From assembly GCA_046154585.1 (NCBI GenBank), contig JBJXDX010000162.1:6142-70141 (forward strand): a stretch of DNA of 64,000 nucleotides, given 5' to 3'. Source of the stretch: CADEFX01 sp046154585 (GTDB lineage: Bacteria > Pseudomonadota > Alphaproteobacteria > Rhizobiales > Hyphomicrobiaceae). Position 1 is the stretch's first letter; each line of letters begins with the position of its first letter. The position numbers and the translations under genes were made by a program. Below are positions 54,099 to 61,204 of this stretch, one piece after another. The notes under the pieces were generated by a model. The model saw only the letters and a list, made by a program, of their open reading frames with translations, ran no database searches and had not been told where the DNA came from.

Positions 54099-54487
54099 GG
54101 TTTAGGGGGCTTCTTCATCCTCAAAGTGTCTTCAATCATCCTTGCGCGCTTCGGCGCCCAACCGCTTGCCGCTCGGTCTAGAAAGCGTTTGCGGTAATGC
54201 AGGAACACTCCACCGAGCACTATGAGAGGCAGAAGCACTAAGACCCAAGTGTCGAGGTTGTTTTCGAGCCAATGCCCATCAATGATGCGATACATGACCA
54301 CGAGTGCGGCAACGATGAGAGCTGTCACCACGCCCCACCACAGCGCTAGCTTCATGGCCATGGCCATAAGGTAGGCGCGTTCCTTATCGGTGATGAAAAG
54401 CTTTGGGTCTCTGCCTTGGCTGGAGATCAGGTCGTCAACGAAGCGCTCCGCCTCGCGCTTTGCCTTTCGCTTTTCCCGGTTGAACAT
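54095..54487 (-). CDS. Two-TM membrane protein, transposon cargo
   Basis: 130 aa from the ATG at 54487. A basic N-terminus (MFNREKRKAKREAERFVDD), two membrane helices (about 45-67 and 80-98) and a basic C-terminus ending KKPPKP. No family recognised. It overlaps the upstream small gene by 53 bp and brnA by 4 bp at its stop. Confidence 0.6.
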   Translation of the reverse strand: MFNREKRKAKREAERFVDDLISSQGRDPKLFITDKERAYLMAMAMKLALWWGVVTALIVAALVVMYRIIDGHWLENNLDTWVLVLLPLIVLGGVFLHYRKRFLDRAASGWAPKRARMIEDTLRMKKPPKP

Positions 54488-54638
54488 GGCCGCCCCGTGA
54501 CTGCTTGCGCCGTCGCTGGACCATATCCTCGTGCGTCTCCGGTGGCGTCTCAAGCATCTTCTTGAGCGCCTTGTTCATGCGCTCCAACGCCTCGTCCGAG
54601 GACACGTCTGGCTCTTTGCGCTTATGATCCTTGATCAT
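54435..54638 (-). CDS. Small charged protein, transposon cargo
   Basis: 67 aa from the ATG at 54638 with GAGG seven bases upstream. DVSSDEALERMNKALKKMLET then a Lys/Arg/Gly-rich tail. Such small proteins (SxDEAL..) are common beside IS1595 cargo in rhizobia and may be antitoxin-like; no firm assignment. Its start overlaps that of the divergent HEPN-motif gene. Confidence 0.55.
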   Translation of the reverse strand: MIKDHKRKEPDVSSDEALERMNKALKKMLETPPETHEDMVQRRRKQSRGGHVQPGKAKGKARGGALR

Positions 54639-55227
54639 GACAATCCTCTGGAATCCGAACCCCTTCCCGGCCCGCCTTGATGAGCAAGAACGCCACACAT
54701 TCTACGGCGTCGGGCTGGTAATGAGCCGCTGGGAGTCACTCGAATTTGAACAGGCGCGAATATACAGCTTTTTTGCGGGCGACCCAGACGGACTATCCGT
54801 GCAACTCGAATATGGGAAGGGGGTCACCTTCAAAGAGCGCCTGTCCATCCTCCGGCAGAAGGCATGCAGCTTCTTTATCCGCTGGTGTCATCAAGACATC
54901 GAAGGTCTGTTTGATCTCCTTACTGAAAGGGCGGAAGAACTAGCCCAACAACGAAACGATGTCGCTCACGGCATTGTCTATGACGTGAGCCGCATGACGA
55001 TCTTCAACGAACGATACCCGCCAACCTTTGGCAGAAAACGAGGGTACGCGCTCATTCCGCCCCTCTATACGCTTCGTCGACATCAGAATGGTCTTCCAAC
55101 ATACGCATACGCGCTGCCGGAGCTGAAGACGCTTGCCAGCGATGTCTCCGAACTCACCAATGATGTGCGAGAGTTCAGGGAGTCCCTTTCTGGGCTGGTA
55201 GCCGAATGGCTCGCAGAACGGCCCTGA
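54637..55227 (+). CDS. Hypothetical protein with HEPN-type RNase motif (RNDVAH)
   Basis: 196 aa from the ATG at 54637; this overlaps the divergent gene's start codon (shared CATG), so a later start is possible. Mostly helical, with ELAQQRNDVAHGIVYD: R106-N107-x3-H111 fits R-N-x(3)-H of HEPN ribonucleases, with a second long helical region around FKERLSILRQKACSFF. HEPN proteins often act as toxins or in phage defence. The family assignment rests on the motif and predicted helices only. Confidence 0.6.
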   Translation: MTILWNPNPFPARLDEQERHTFYGVGLVMSRWESLEFEQARIYSFFAGDPDGLSVQLEYGKGVTFKERLSILRQKACSFFIRWCHQDIEGLFDLLTERAEELAQQRNDVAHGIVYDVSRMTIFNERYPPTFGRKRGYALIPPLYTLRRHQNGLPTYAYALPELKTLASDVSELTNDVREFRESLSGLVAEWLAERP

Positions 55228-55441
55228 CCATGCTTCGCGCTTGGTAGTGGTCGATCTTCCATTTGCGTTCGAGCACGGCTGCCCCGTGCATTATTTCGGC
55301 AGCCGTCATCCCCGCAGGCGTCCAAACTCCTCGTTGTCCATGCGCCTGCACGCCATCTTCAGTTGCAATCTGTGAATCCTGCACATTGAAAGTCGCAGAA
55401 TTCCGGGGGCCACTGCTCAACCCCTTAGCCGGCCCGTCCAT
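55175..55441 (-). CDS. Small hypothetical protein at the right end of the transposon
   Basis: 88 aa from the ATG at 55441, 22 bp inside the right inverted repeat. GVWTPAGMTAAEIMHGAAVLE and WKIDHYQARSMVRAVL suggest a helical protein. The end overlaps the HEPN-motif gene by 53 bp in the opposite orientation. Weak ribosome site; coding status is moderate. Confidence 0.45.
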   Translation of the reverse strand: MDGPAKGLSSGPRNSATFNVQDSQIATEDGVQAHGQRGVWTPAGMTAAEIMHGAAVLERKWKIDHYQARSMVRAVLRAIRLPAQKGTP

Positions 55442-55462
55442 TTGATTTATCTCACATTTCTG

Positions 55463-55486
55463 ACTTTTGTCAAGTATATAATCGCC
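55463..55486. repeat. Right terminal inverted repeat (24 bp)
   Basis: Exact reverse complement of 51865-51888, ending ATCGCC before the duplicated target. Confidence 0.95.
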
Positions 55487-55494
55487 TCTTTGAC
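55487..55494. repeat. 8-bp target-site duplication, right copy
   Basis: TCTTTGAC, identical to 51857-51864. Confidence 0.95.
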
Positions 55495-55839
55495 CGTGCG
55501 GCCTCCTGCGTGCGCCACAATCAATGTCAAAGGATGGCAGATAAACCGCGATGTCCGTCGGATTGACTGGCGCTAAACCAGATCTGGCAAATGTATATCA
55601 GGTGTTCGGATTGTTACTTCATATTAACTCCTACAATATAGCATATTTTGTAGGGACGATGTTGATCGAATATTCCTTGTGGGCGATGATCCATGCAGTA
55701 TTCAGGAGAAAATTGCGGCTCTAGAGGGCGCCTACGCACCCCTGAGCTGAAACAGTACTTCGCCATAAAATATGCTGCAGTGTTTGATTTACAGCTATTG
55801 CGTGTAGCCAAAGGGCGACACCGAGACAGCGCCGCCGCA
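55495..55839. other. Gap between transposon and tad genes, with an A/T-rich inverted repeat
   Basis: CCTACAA (55630-55636) and TTGTAGG (55648-55654) flank an A/T-rich 11-base centre; a candidate operator or promoter element for the tad genes. An open frame from 55693 joins the TadE-like gene but looks like leader. Otherwise nothing recognised. Confidence 0.5.
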
Positions 55840-56247
55840 ATGATCCGGGACCGGGCAGGGGCGAGCGCCCTCGAGTTCGCAATCGTGCTGCCTGTCTTTC
55901 TGCTGATCGTTCTCGGCATTCTGACCTACGGCATCTATCTCGGATCCGTCCACAGCGTGGAGCAGCTCGCGGCCGACGCGGCACGGGCCTCGGTGGCCGG
56001 CCTCTCGGACAGCGAACGGGTGCAGATCGCCACGCAGCACGTGACGACCAACGCCAACGGCTACCCGCTGCTCAACGTGGCCAGGATCGCGGTGGAGGCG
56101 GGTGCGAGCCCGCTCGACGCCTCGCAGTTCCGCGTCCTCGTGCGCTTCGACGCGAGCGACCTCCCCATCTGGATCATGTCCGGGATCGTGCCGATGCCGG
56201 ATCGAACGATCGAGCGCACATCCGTCATCAAGCGCGGCGGCTTTTGA
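55840..56247 (+). CDS. TadE-like pilus-assembly protein
   Basis: 135 aa from the ATG at 55840; an in-frame ATG at 55693 would add 49 residues without homology. RDRAGASALEFAIVLPVFLLIVLGI is a class III signal: a short basic stretch, Ala/Leu-Glu-Phe, then a membrane helix, as in TadE/F minor pseudopilins. SVHSVEQLAADAARASVAG follows. The Flp/Tad pilus is an adhesion system; no other tad genes are present here. Confidence 0.82.
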   Translation: MIRDRAGASALEFAIVLPVFLLIVLGILTYGIYLGSVHSVEQLAADAARASVAGLSDSERVQIATQHVTTNANGYPLLNVARIAVEAGASPLDASQFRVLVRFDASDLPIWIMSGIVPMPDRTIERTSVIKRGGF

Positions 56248-56273
56248 ATTCTCCCGACATAGGACAAACCCTC

Positions 56274-57947
56274 ATGCGCTCCATGCTCGTTGCCACGCGC
56301 CAGTTCGTGCGAAACAGCGCCGGCAGCATTGCCATCCTCTCGGCTGCCGTATTGCCTCTCTCGATAGGAGCGCTGGCGCTGGCCGTCGACATGGGCTCTT
56401 TGTATATAGAGCGTCGGCAGGCCCAAAGCGCCGCGGATCTGGCCGCCATGGCCGCCGCCGCCGATCTCGACAATGCCGAGGCGACCGTCGCCGCAACGCT
56501 GCAGGCGAACGGAATTGACTCGACCAGATCGCTGACGGTGGTCAAGGGCCACTATTCACCCGATCCGGCCCTTCCGCGCGAGTCGCGGTTCCGGCCAGCC
56601 ACAGACCCCATCAATGCGGTCGAGGTCACTTTCAGCAAGCCGGGACGCATCTTTTTCGCCAGCGTCTTCATCGACCAGCCCATCGAGATGGAAGTTCGCG
56701 CGCTCGCGGCCAACGCGTCGCTCGCGACGTTTTCCATCGGCAGCCGCCTGCTGGCGGTGCGCGACGGGCTTCTCAATGCTCTGCTCTCCGCCATGCTCGG
56801 AAGCAACATCAGCCTGTCGGCGATGAGCTACGAGTCCCTGATCAATGCCGACATCCAGTTGCTTGGCTTCATGAACGCGCTGGCGACAGAGGTGAATGTC
56901 ACCGCAGGCACATTCAACGATGTTCTCAACGCCAACATGACGGCCGGCAATGTGCTCAGTGCCGCTGCCGCTACGACGGCTGCAGACGGCAACTCGTCCG
57001 CTTCGGCCGCATTGCAAGCACTTGCAGGGCAAGCGGGCTCCGCGAGCCTGAGTATGCCGCTCTCGACACTCATCAACCTCGGCCCGCTCGGATCCGCGTC
57101 GCTGGCGCAGCCGCCGCCCGGCCTCGATGCCGGCGTCAACGCCATGGACCTCGTCAACGGCACGGCCTCCCTCGCCAACGGCACGAACCAGGTTGCACTC
57201 AATCTCGGCGCAACGGTTCCGGGCGTGCTCAGCCTGAAAGTCGACCTCGCGGTCGGCGAGCGGCAGCAGCAGTCGCCATGGGTCGCCGTGGGCCAACCTG
57301 GGGTCAAGGTCTACACCGCGCAGACCCGGTTGCGTGTGATCGCCGAGGTAGGCGGATCTGGCCTGCTCGCGGGCGTGCGCGTCCGTTTGCCGATCGGCAT
57401 CGACATTGCGTATGCGCGCGGAACGCTCTCAGAGGTGACGTGCAGCAACGGAGACCGCAGCACAGCCAGTGCCAAAATCTCGGCGCGGCCGGGTATTGCG
57501 CGTGCCTGGATCGGCGAACTATCAAACTCGAGCCTGGCGAACATGACGGGCGAGCCGAGCGTCTCCAATGCACGCATCGTGGACACCGCGCTCATCAAGG
57601 TGACGGGACGTGCGGACGTCTCCGCGACCAACACCAGCGACACGATGCTCACCTTCACGCAAGCCGATGTCGATGCCGGAACCATCAAGCGCGTCGGGAC
57701 AAGCGACTTCGTGGAGACCTTGGTCACGAGTCTGCTCGGCAATCTCACGCTCAACGTGCAGATCGGCGGCCTGGGGTTGGGTCTGCCCGGCACCGTGGCG
57801 CAGCTCGTAATCAGCATTCTCCGCCCGGTCGCAGCACCGCTCGACCAGTTGATCTATTCGCTGCTCACCACACTCGGCGTGCATTTGGGTGAGGCGGACG
57901 TGCGGGTGCATGGCATTAGGTGCGGCACAGCGGTTCTCGCGGGTTAG
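56274..57947 (+). CDS. TadG-like protein (putative Flp pilus-assembly TadE/G family)
   Basis: 557 aa from the ATG at 56274, with AGGACA upstream; a TTG at 56244 overlapping the TadE stop is the alternative. NSAGSIAILSAAVLPLSIGALALAVD (cited in part) is the TadG-type N-terminal helix, followed by DMGSLYIERRQAQSAADLAAMAAAADL. The remaining 450 residues are beta-rich and low in charge, with two predicted membrane-like stretches near the end (LLGNLTLNVQIGGLGLGLPG). Exported and pilus- or surface-related. Confidence 0.82.
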   Translation: MRSMLVATRQFVRNSAGSIAILSAAVLPLSIGALALAVDMGSLYIERRQAQSAADLAAMAAAADLDNAEATVAATLQANGIDSTRSLTVVKGHYSPDPALPRESRFRPATDPINAVEVTFSKPGRIFFASVFIDQPIEMEVRALAANASLATFSIGSRLLAVRDGLLNALLSAMLGSNISLSAMSYESLINADIQLLGFMNALATEVNVTAGTFNDVLNANMTAGNVLSAAAATTAADGNSSASAALQALAGQAGSASLSMPLSTLINLGPLGSASLAQPPPGLDAGVNAMDLVNGTASLANGTNQVALNLGATVPGVLSLKVDLAVGERQQQSPWVAVGQPGVKVYTAQTRLRVIAEVGGSGLLAGVRVRLPIGIDIAYARGTLSEVTCSNGDRSTASAKISARPGIARAWIGELSNSSLANMTGEPSVSNARIVDTALIKVTGRADVSATNTSDTMLTFTQADVDAGTIKRVGTSDFVETLVTSLLGNLTLNVQIGGLGLGLPGTVAQLVISILRPVAAPLDQLIYSLLTTLGVHLGEADVRVHGIRCGTAVLAG

Positions 57948-57958
57948 CGGTGGCGACG

Positions 57959-58246
57959 ATGCAGAGATGGTTTGCAACGGATATCCGCGCGCGGGCGACG
58001 CCAGCACTGCCCGAGGCACACGAAAAGCTCCTTTGTTATGCGGCCTGGCTCGACATCCGCGCGAAAAGCGCACATGGCGGCCCGGAGGATCGCGCCCGCG
58101 CGGCCGAGGCCACGCAATGGCTGAAGCACTGGCTGCAGCAGCTATGCAGCCCCTCGACAACGGCCTTCATCGTGGCCTGCGCGGAACGCGAGGTCGCTGC
58201 CTTGGCCGACGTCCTGGAGAGCCCGATACACAACCCGCAAGCGTGA
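57959..58246 (+). CDS. Hypothetical protein behind the tad genes
   Basis: 95 aa (ATG at 57959; GTG three codons earlier possible). Helical, EAHEKLLCYAAWLDIRAKSA and RARAAEATQWLKHWLQQLCS. It starts 11 bp after the TadG stop. No family recognised. Confidence 0.5.
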   Translation: MQRWFATDIRARATPALPEAHEKLLCYAAWLDIRAKSAHGGPEDRARAAEATQWLKHWLQQLCSPSTTAFIVACAEREVAALADVLESPIHNPQA

Positions 58247-58331
58247 TGCGCGTGCTGCCGGCACTGGATCGCAGTGGCCGGCGGTGATATGCGTCGTTCC
58301 GATAGCCGCTGCTCGAACCCGGAACATTCGT

Positions 58332-59015
58332 ATGACCCATGTCTTCGCTCCGCCGCGCCAGCCAAGCCTGCCGATCAAGGGCAGCACGCAATTGTTTCCT
58401 ATCCATCGCATCTACTGCGTCGGCCGCAACTATGCGGAGCACGCGCGCGAGATGGGCTCGGATCCCGATAGAGAGCCGCCGTTCTTCTTCCAGAAAAATC
58501 CGGACAACGTTCTGACATCGGGAGAGCTGCCCTATCCACCGCAGACGAGCGATCTGCATTTCGAGATCGAGCTGGTCGTGGCTCTGAAGTCGGGCGGCGC
58601 GAACATCAAGGCCGCGGATGCGCTCTCGCACGTCTACGGCTATGCCGTGGGCCTCGACATGACGCGGCGCGACCTGCAGAACGCGGCGAAGAAGACCGGC
58701 AGGCCGTGGGAAATCGGCAAGGCGTTCGAGCGCTCGGCGCCGTGCACGCCGATCGTTCCCGCGGCAGCGATCGGCCATCCAGGCGCGGGCGCGATCTGGA
58801 TCGATGTCAACGGCGAGCGCCGGCAGACAGGTGATCTCAACCAGATGATCTGGGACATCCCGCATCAGATCGAGTTCCTGTCGGGGCTGTTCGAACTCGC
58901 GGCGGGAGACTTGATCTTCACCGGCACACCGGCGGGAGTCGGCTCGACCAAGCGCGGCGATCGTCTCAAAGGCCATGTCGATGGTGTCGGCGATCTCGAC
59001 GTCGTCGTCGTCTAA
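58332..59015 (+). CDS. Fumarylacetoacetate hydrolase family protein
   Basis: 227 aa from the ATG at 58332. FAH fold: CVGRNYAEHAREMG, PPFFFQKNPDNVL, metal triad within DLHFEIELVVALKSG (Glu-x-Glu) and YAVGLDMTRRDLQ, and GDLIFTGTPAGVG. Likely fumarylpyruvate hydrolase or oxaloacetate/acylpyruvate hydrolase of aromatic catabolism; the substrate is not determined. Confidence 0.93.
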   Translation: MTHVFAPPRQPSLPIKGSTQLFPIHRIYCVGRNYAEHAREMGSDPDREPPFFFQKNPDNVLTSGELPYPPQTSDLHFEIELVVALKSGGANIKAADALSHVYGYAVGLDMTRRDLQNAAKKTGRPWEIGKAFERSAPCTPIVPAAAIGHPGAGAIWIDVNGERRQTGDLNQMIWDIPHQIEFLSGLFELAAGDLIFTGTPAGVGSTKRGDRLKGHVDGVGDLDVVVV

Positions 59016-59496
59016 GCCGGCTCAAGAGTGCGCGTCACGCGCGTTGCGATTGAAACGAGCACAAGTGCGAGCGCGAGCATCATGGATGCGCGCGCTCGAA
59101 TTGTTTCAATTTGGGTCGCTCTCGCGCGAACGCTCATCATCGCGAACTTGGCGCGATGAATGGATCTTCATGGCGCGATCTCTTCGCCTCGTATGATGCG
59201 TGATGAGTGCATCGGCGCGCGCTGATCGACGATGAGAAGTGAAGAATCAATCACGTGATGATGCGATTCTGATTTCGGACGCACACCGATCATGGTATTT
59301 TGATCGTGCTAAATTTCATTCTGCCTGCGACCAACTGCGCAGGACGGCGCGAAAACTGAGGCCTCACTGCAACACTCGCCGTTCAACGTTGTGGATTTCC
59401 AAGGCAGAATTCGATTTAGCGGTCAACAAGCCGAGCACGTTTGCTCATTATTTTTTTGTCCGGACTGATTCGGACTGACTCGAGAGAGGGAAGACA
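59016..59496. other. 480-bp gap with GANTC sites before the first histone-like peptide
   Basis: A 79-codon open frame (59239-59478) lacks coding character. Several GANTC sequences (59244, 59265, 59467, 59477), the target of the CcrM cell-cycle methylase, are seen, the last two within 30 bp of the peptide start. Direct repeat CGGACTGA is present. No other signal. Confidence 0.5.
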
Positions 59497-59571
59497 ATGG
59501 CTAAGGCAGCTAAGAAGGCCAAGAAGGTTGCGAAGAAGCCCGCGAAGAAAGCGGCCAAGAAGAAGCGGTAG
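59497..59571 (+). CDS. 24-aa Lys/Ala-rich histone-H1-like micropeptide
   Basis: 24 residues made only of Lys, Ala, Val, Pro, Arg and the initial Met (MAKAAKKAKKVAKKPAKK...), like the tail of histone H1 or bacterial HC1/AlgP proteins. A purine-rich GAGAGAGGGAAG precedes the ATG, and a strong terminator lies 90 bp after the stop. Its first 12 bases are identical to those of the peptide gene at 60054, suggesting duplication. DNA-binding nucleoid peptide by composition; function not known. Confidence 0.7.
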   Translation: MAKAAKKAKKVAKKPAKKAAKKKR

Positions 59572-59661
59572 AGCGTTTCGGGAGGCCAGGCGCCTCCGGT
59601 TGGGCACCGGAGGGCCCCTTACCTCCTGATGACTGTTACGCCAAGCTACTTGGCGAATGAG

Positions 59662-59695
59662 ACCGGAGGTGCAGATATCTGCCCTCCGGTTTTTG
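59662..59695 (+). terminator. Rho-independent terminator of the first micropeptide gene
   Basis: ACCGGAGG (59662-59669) and CCTCCGGT (59683-59690) are perfect arms; the inner GCAGATATCTGC is itself palindromic, giving a long hairpin. T-run 59690-59694. Confidence 0.93.
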
Positions 59696-59940
59696 TTTGC
59701 GGACGTGATCGCGCCTTGCGAGGCAGCGCGATGCGAAGCGCTCCGCACCACCTCGACAGGACGATGCATCGTGCTTGCGACGCAGCACATCTGCACATGA
59801 CGCGAATTGCGCGGACAACGCACGGCACATACTCAGCGCGCTACAATTCTCGATTTTCGAGATGGACTTCAATGATCTGTATCGTTTCGATGATTTTTTG
59901 CAGCAATCGGACGCCTTAAACCCTCAGCGCACCGGCAGCA

Positions 59941-59955
59941 TTAACGCTGCATTAA
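59941..59955. promoter_or_regulatory. CtrA-type box (TTAA-N7-TTAA)
   Basis: TTAACGCTGCATTAAC fits the CtrA consensus TTAA-N7-TTAAC exactly, 98 bp before the second peptide start. CtrA is the alphaproteobacterial cell-cycle regulator. A single match could be chance. Confidence 0.55.
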
Positions 59956-60053
59956 CCGCTCTCTCACAACCATGATGCTGCAAGTATTTCTGATTCGTTG
60001 GGCAGACGATCGGGCTTGCAACTGGGAAAAGAGAGAGAAAGAGGAGAGAGACT

Positions 60054-60200
60054 ATGGCTAAGGCAATGAAGAAGAAAGCGACCAAAACTGTTCGTAAAGC
60101 GAAGGCAAAGGCGAAGGCCCCGGTGAAGCGCGCTGGCGCTGCTCGCCGCAAGGCCACGAAGGCTCGCTCTTCCGCGAAGCGCCGCACGGCGCGCCGGTAG
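60054..60200 (+). CDS. 48-aa Lys/Arg/Ala-rich histone-H1-like peptide
   Basis: 48 residues, nearly all Lys, Arg, Ala, with Thr and Ser (MAKAMKKKATKTVRKAKAKA..., ending RRTARR). The pattern matches the C-terminal basic repeats of histone H1/AlgP-like bacterial nucleoid proteins. The ribosome site is a long purine run GAGAGAAAGAGGAGAGAG. The Arg-rich second half differs from the Lys-only shorter paralogue. Two hairpins follow. DNA compaction is inferred from composition. Confidence 0.75.
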   Translation: MAKAMKKKATKTVRKAKAKAKAPVKRAGAARRKATKARSSAKRRTARR

Positions 60201-60215
60201 GCGAAGGGGCCATCA

Positions 60216-60258
60216 TCCCGGCCCTGCCGGGACCGATTGGCTTTTGTACTACAATCGG
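60216..60258 (+). terminator. Tandem hairpins after the second peptide gene
   Basis: TCCCGG/CCGGGA (60216-60232) is followed directly by CCGATTG (60233-60239) and CAATCGG (60252-60258), with TTTT in the second loop. Probably stops transcription toward sdhB, but no classical T-run follows a stem. Confidence 0.5.
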
Positions 60259-60311
60259 CCGGCGATACCGCCCCCTCGGCGGTTCCCGGCCGAATTCATT
60301 TGGTAAGCCGC

Positions 60312-61091
60312 TCAGACCCGCCGCTCGACCATAAGCTTCTTGAGCTCGGCGATGGCTTTGCCCGGATTGAGACCCTTCGGGCAGGCCTTGGCGCAATTCA
60401 GAATGGTGTGGCAGCGATAGAGCCGGAACGGGTCCTCGAGGTTGTCGAGGCGATCGCCCTTGTCCTCATCGCGTGAATCCACAACCCAGCGATAGGCCTG
60501 CAGGAGAATGGCCGGGCCGAGGAAGCGGTCCTGGTTCCACCAGTAGCTCGGGCACGATGCCGAGCAGCAGGCGCAGAGAATGCATTCATACAAGCCGTCG
60601 AGCTTCTCGCGATCTGCCTTGGCCTGCCGGCGCTCGACGGGCGGCGTCGGGGTGACGGTCTTGAGCCACGGCTCGATGGACTGATGCTGCGCATAGAAGT
60701 TCGTGAGGTCAGGCACGAGGTCCTTCACGACCTCCATGTGCGGCAGCGGATAGATCTTGACGGCGCCTTTTACGTCCTCGATGGCCTTGACGCAGGCAAG
60801 CGTGTTGGTGCCGTCGATATTCATGGAGCATGAGCCGCAGATGCCCTCGCGGCATGAGCGGCGGAACGTCAAGGTCGGGTCGATCTCGTTCTTGATCTTG
60901 ATCAGCGCGTCGAGAACCATCGGTCCGCAGGCCTTGGAGTCGATCCAGTAGCTATCGAGCCGGGGATTGCTATCGTCATCGGGATTCCAGCGGTAGACGC
61001 GGTACTCCTTCCAGTCCCCTTTGCCTTGCGGCTTGTTCCAGGTCTTGCCAGTACCGATCTTGGAATTGCGAGGAAGAGTCAGTTGAACCAT
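60312..61091 (-). CDS. sdhB: Succinate dehydrogenase iron-sulfur subunit
   Basis: 259 aa. Three Fe-S clusters: [2Fe-2S] by C80, C85, C88, C100 (SCREGICGSCSMNIDG); [4Fe-4S] by C170-x2-C173-x2-C176 with C180-region ligands; [3Fe-4S] around CHTILNCAKACPKGLNP. It carries electrons from SdhA to quinone in complex II. Unusual: sdhC, D and A, which normally precede it, are absent; the gene upstream is a lipoprotein gene. Confidence 0.97.
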   Translation of the reverse strand: MVQLTLPRNSKIGTGKTWNKPQGKGDWKEYRVYRWNPDDDSNPRLDSYWIDSKACGPMVLDALIKIKNEIDPTLTFRRSCREGICGSCSMNIDGTNTLACVKAIEDVKGAVKIYPLPHMEVVKDLVPDLTNFYAQHQSIEPWLKTVTPTPPVERRQAKADREKLDGLYECILCACCSASCPSYWWNQDRFLGPAILLQAYRWVVDSRDEDKGDRLDNLEDPFRLYRCHTILNCAKACPKGLNPGKAIAELKKLMVERRV

Positions 61092-61204
61092 TGAGCGAGG
61101 CTTTCCCGTGAGTCCTGCAGGCGCAAACCGGACGGAACATGGGAGAGCAAGGCCACCGCTGTCAACGTTTGAGCGGCCGCGCGCCTCTTCAGCGACGCCG
61201 ATTA

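Larger units (their letters stand above)
51865..55486 (+). mobile_element. IS1595-family transposon carrying passenger genes
   Basis: A complete 3.6-kb element bounded by 24-bp perfect inverted repeats and flanked by the exact duplication TCTTTGAC. The transposase gene is at the left, with about 2.6 kb of cargo: a small HTH-like protein, a BrnT/BrnA pair, a two-TM protein, two small proteins and a HEPN-motif protein. The intact ends and matching duplication indicate a recent insertion, in the gap upstream of a GntR gene. Confidence 0.95.
59572..60053. other. 482-bp gap between the two histone-like peptide genes
   Basis: Contains the terminator of the first peptide (59662-59695) and a CtrA-type box (59941-59955), with one GANTC at 59992. 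No gene seen. Confidence 0.6.

Noticed and set aside
59239..59478. 79-codon open frame before the first micropeptide
   Set aside because: No SD, odd composition, no recognisable motif; the region looks regulatory.
59497..60200. CRISPR or tandem-repeat array in the Lys-rich region
   Set aside because: The repetition is from AAG/GCG codons only; there are no spaced direct repeats.
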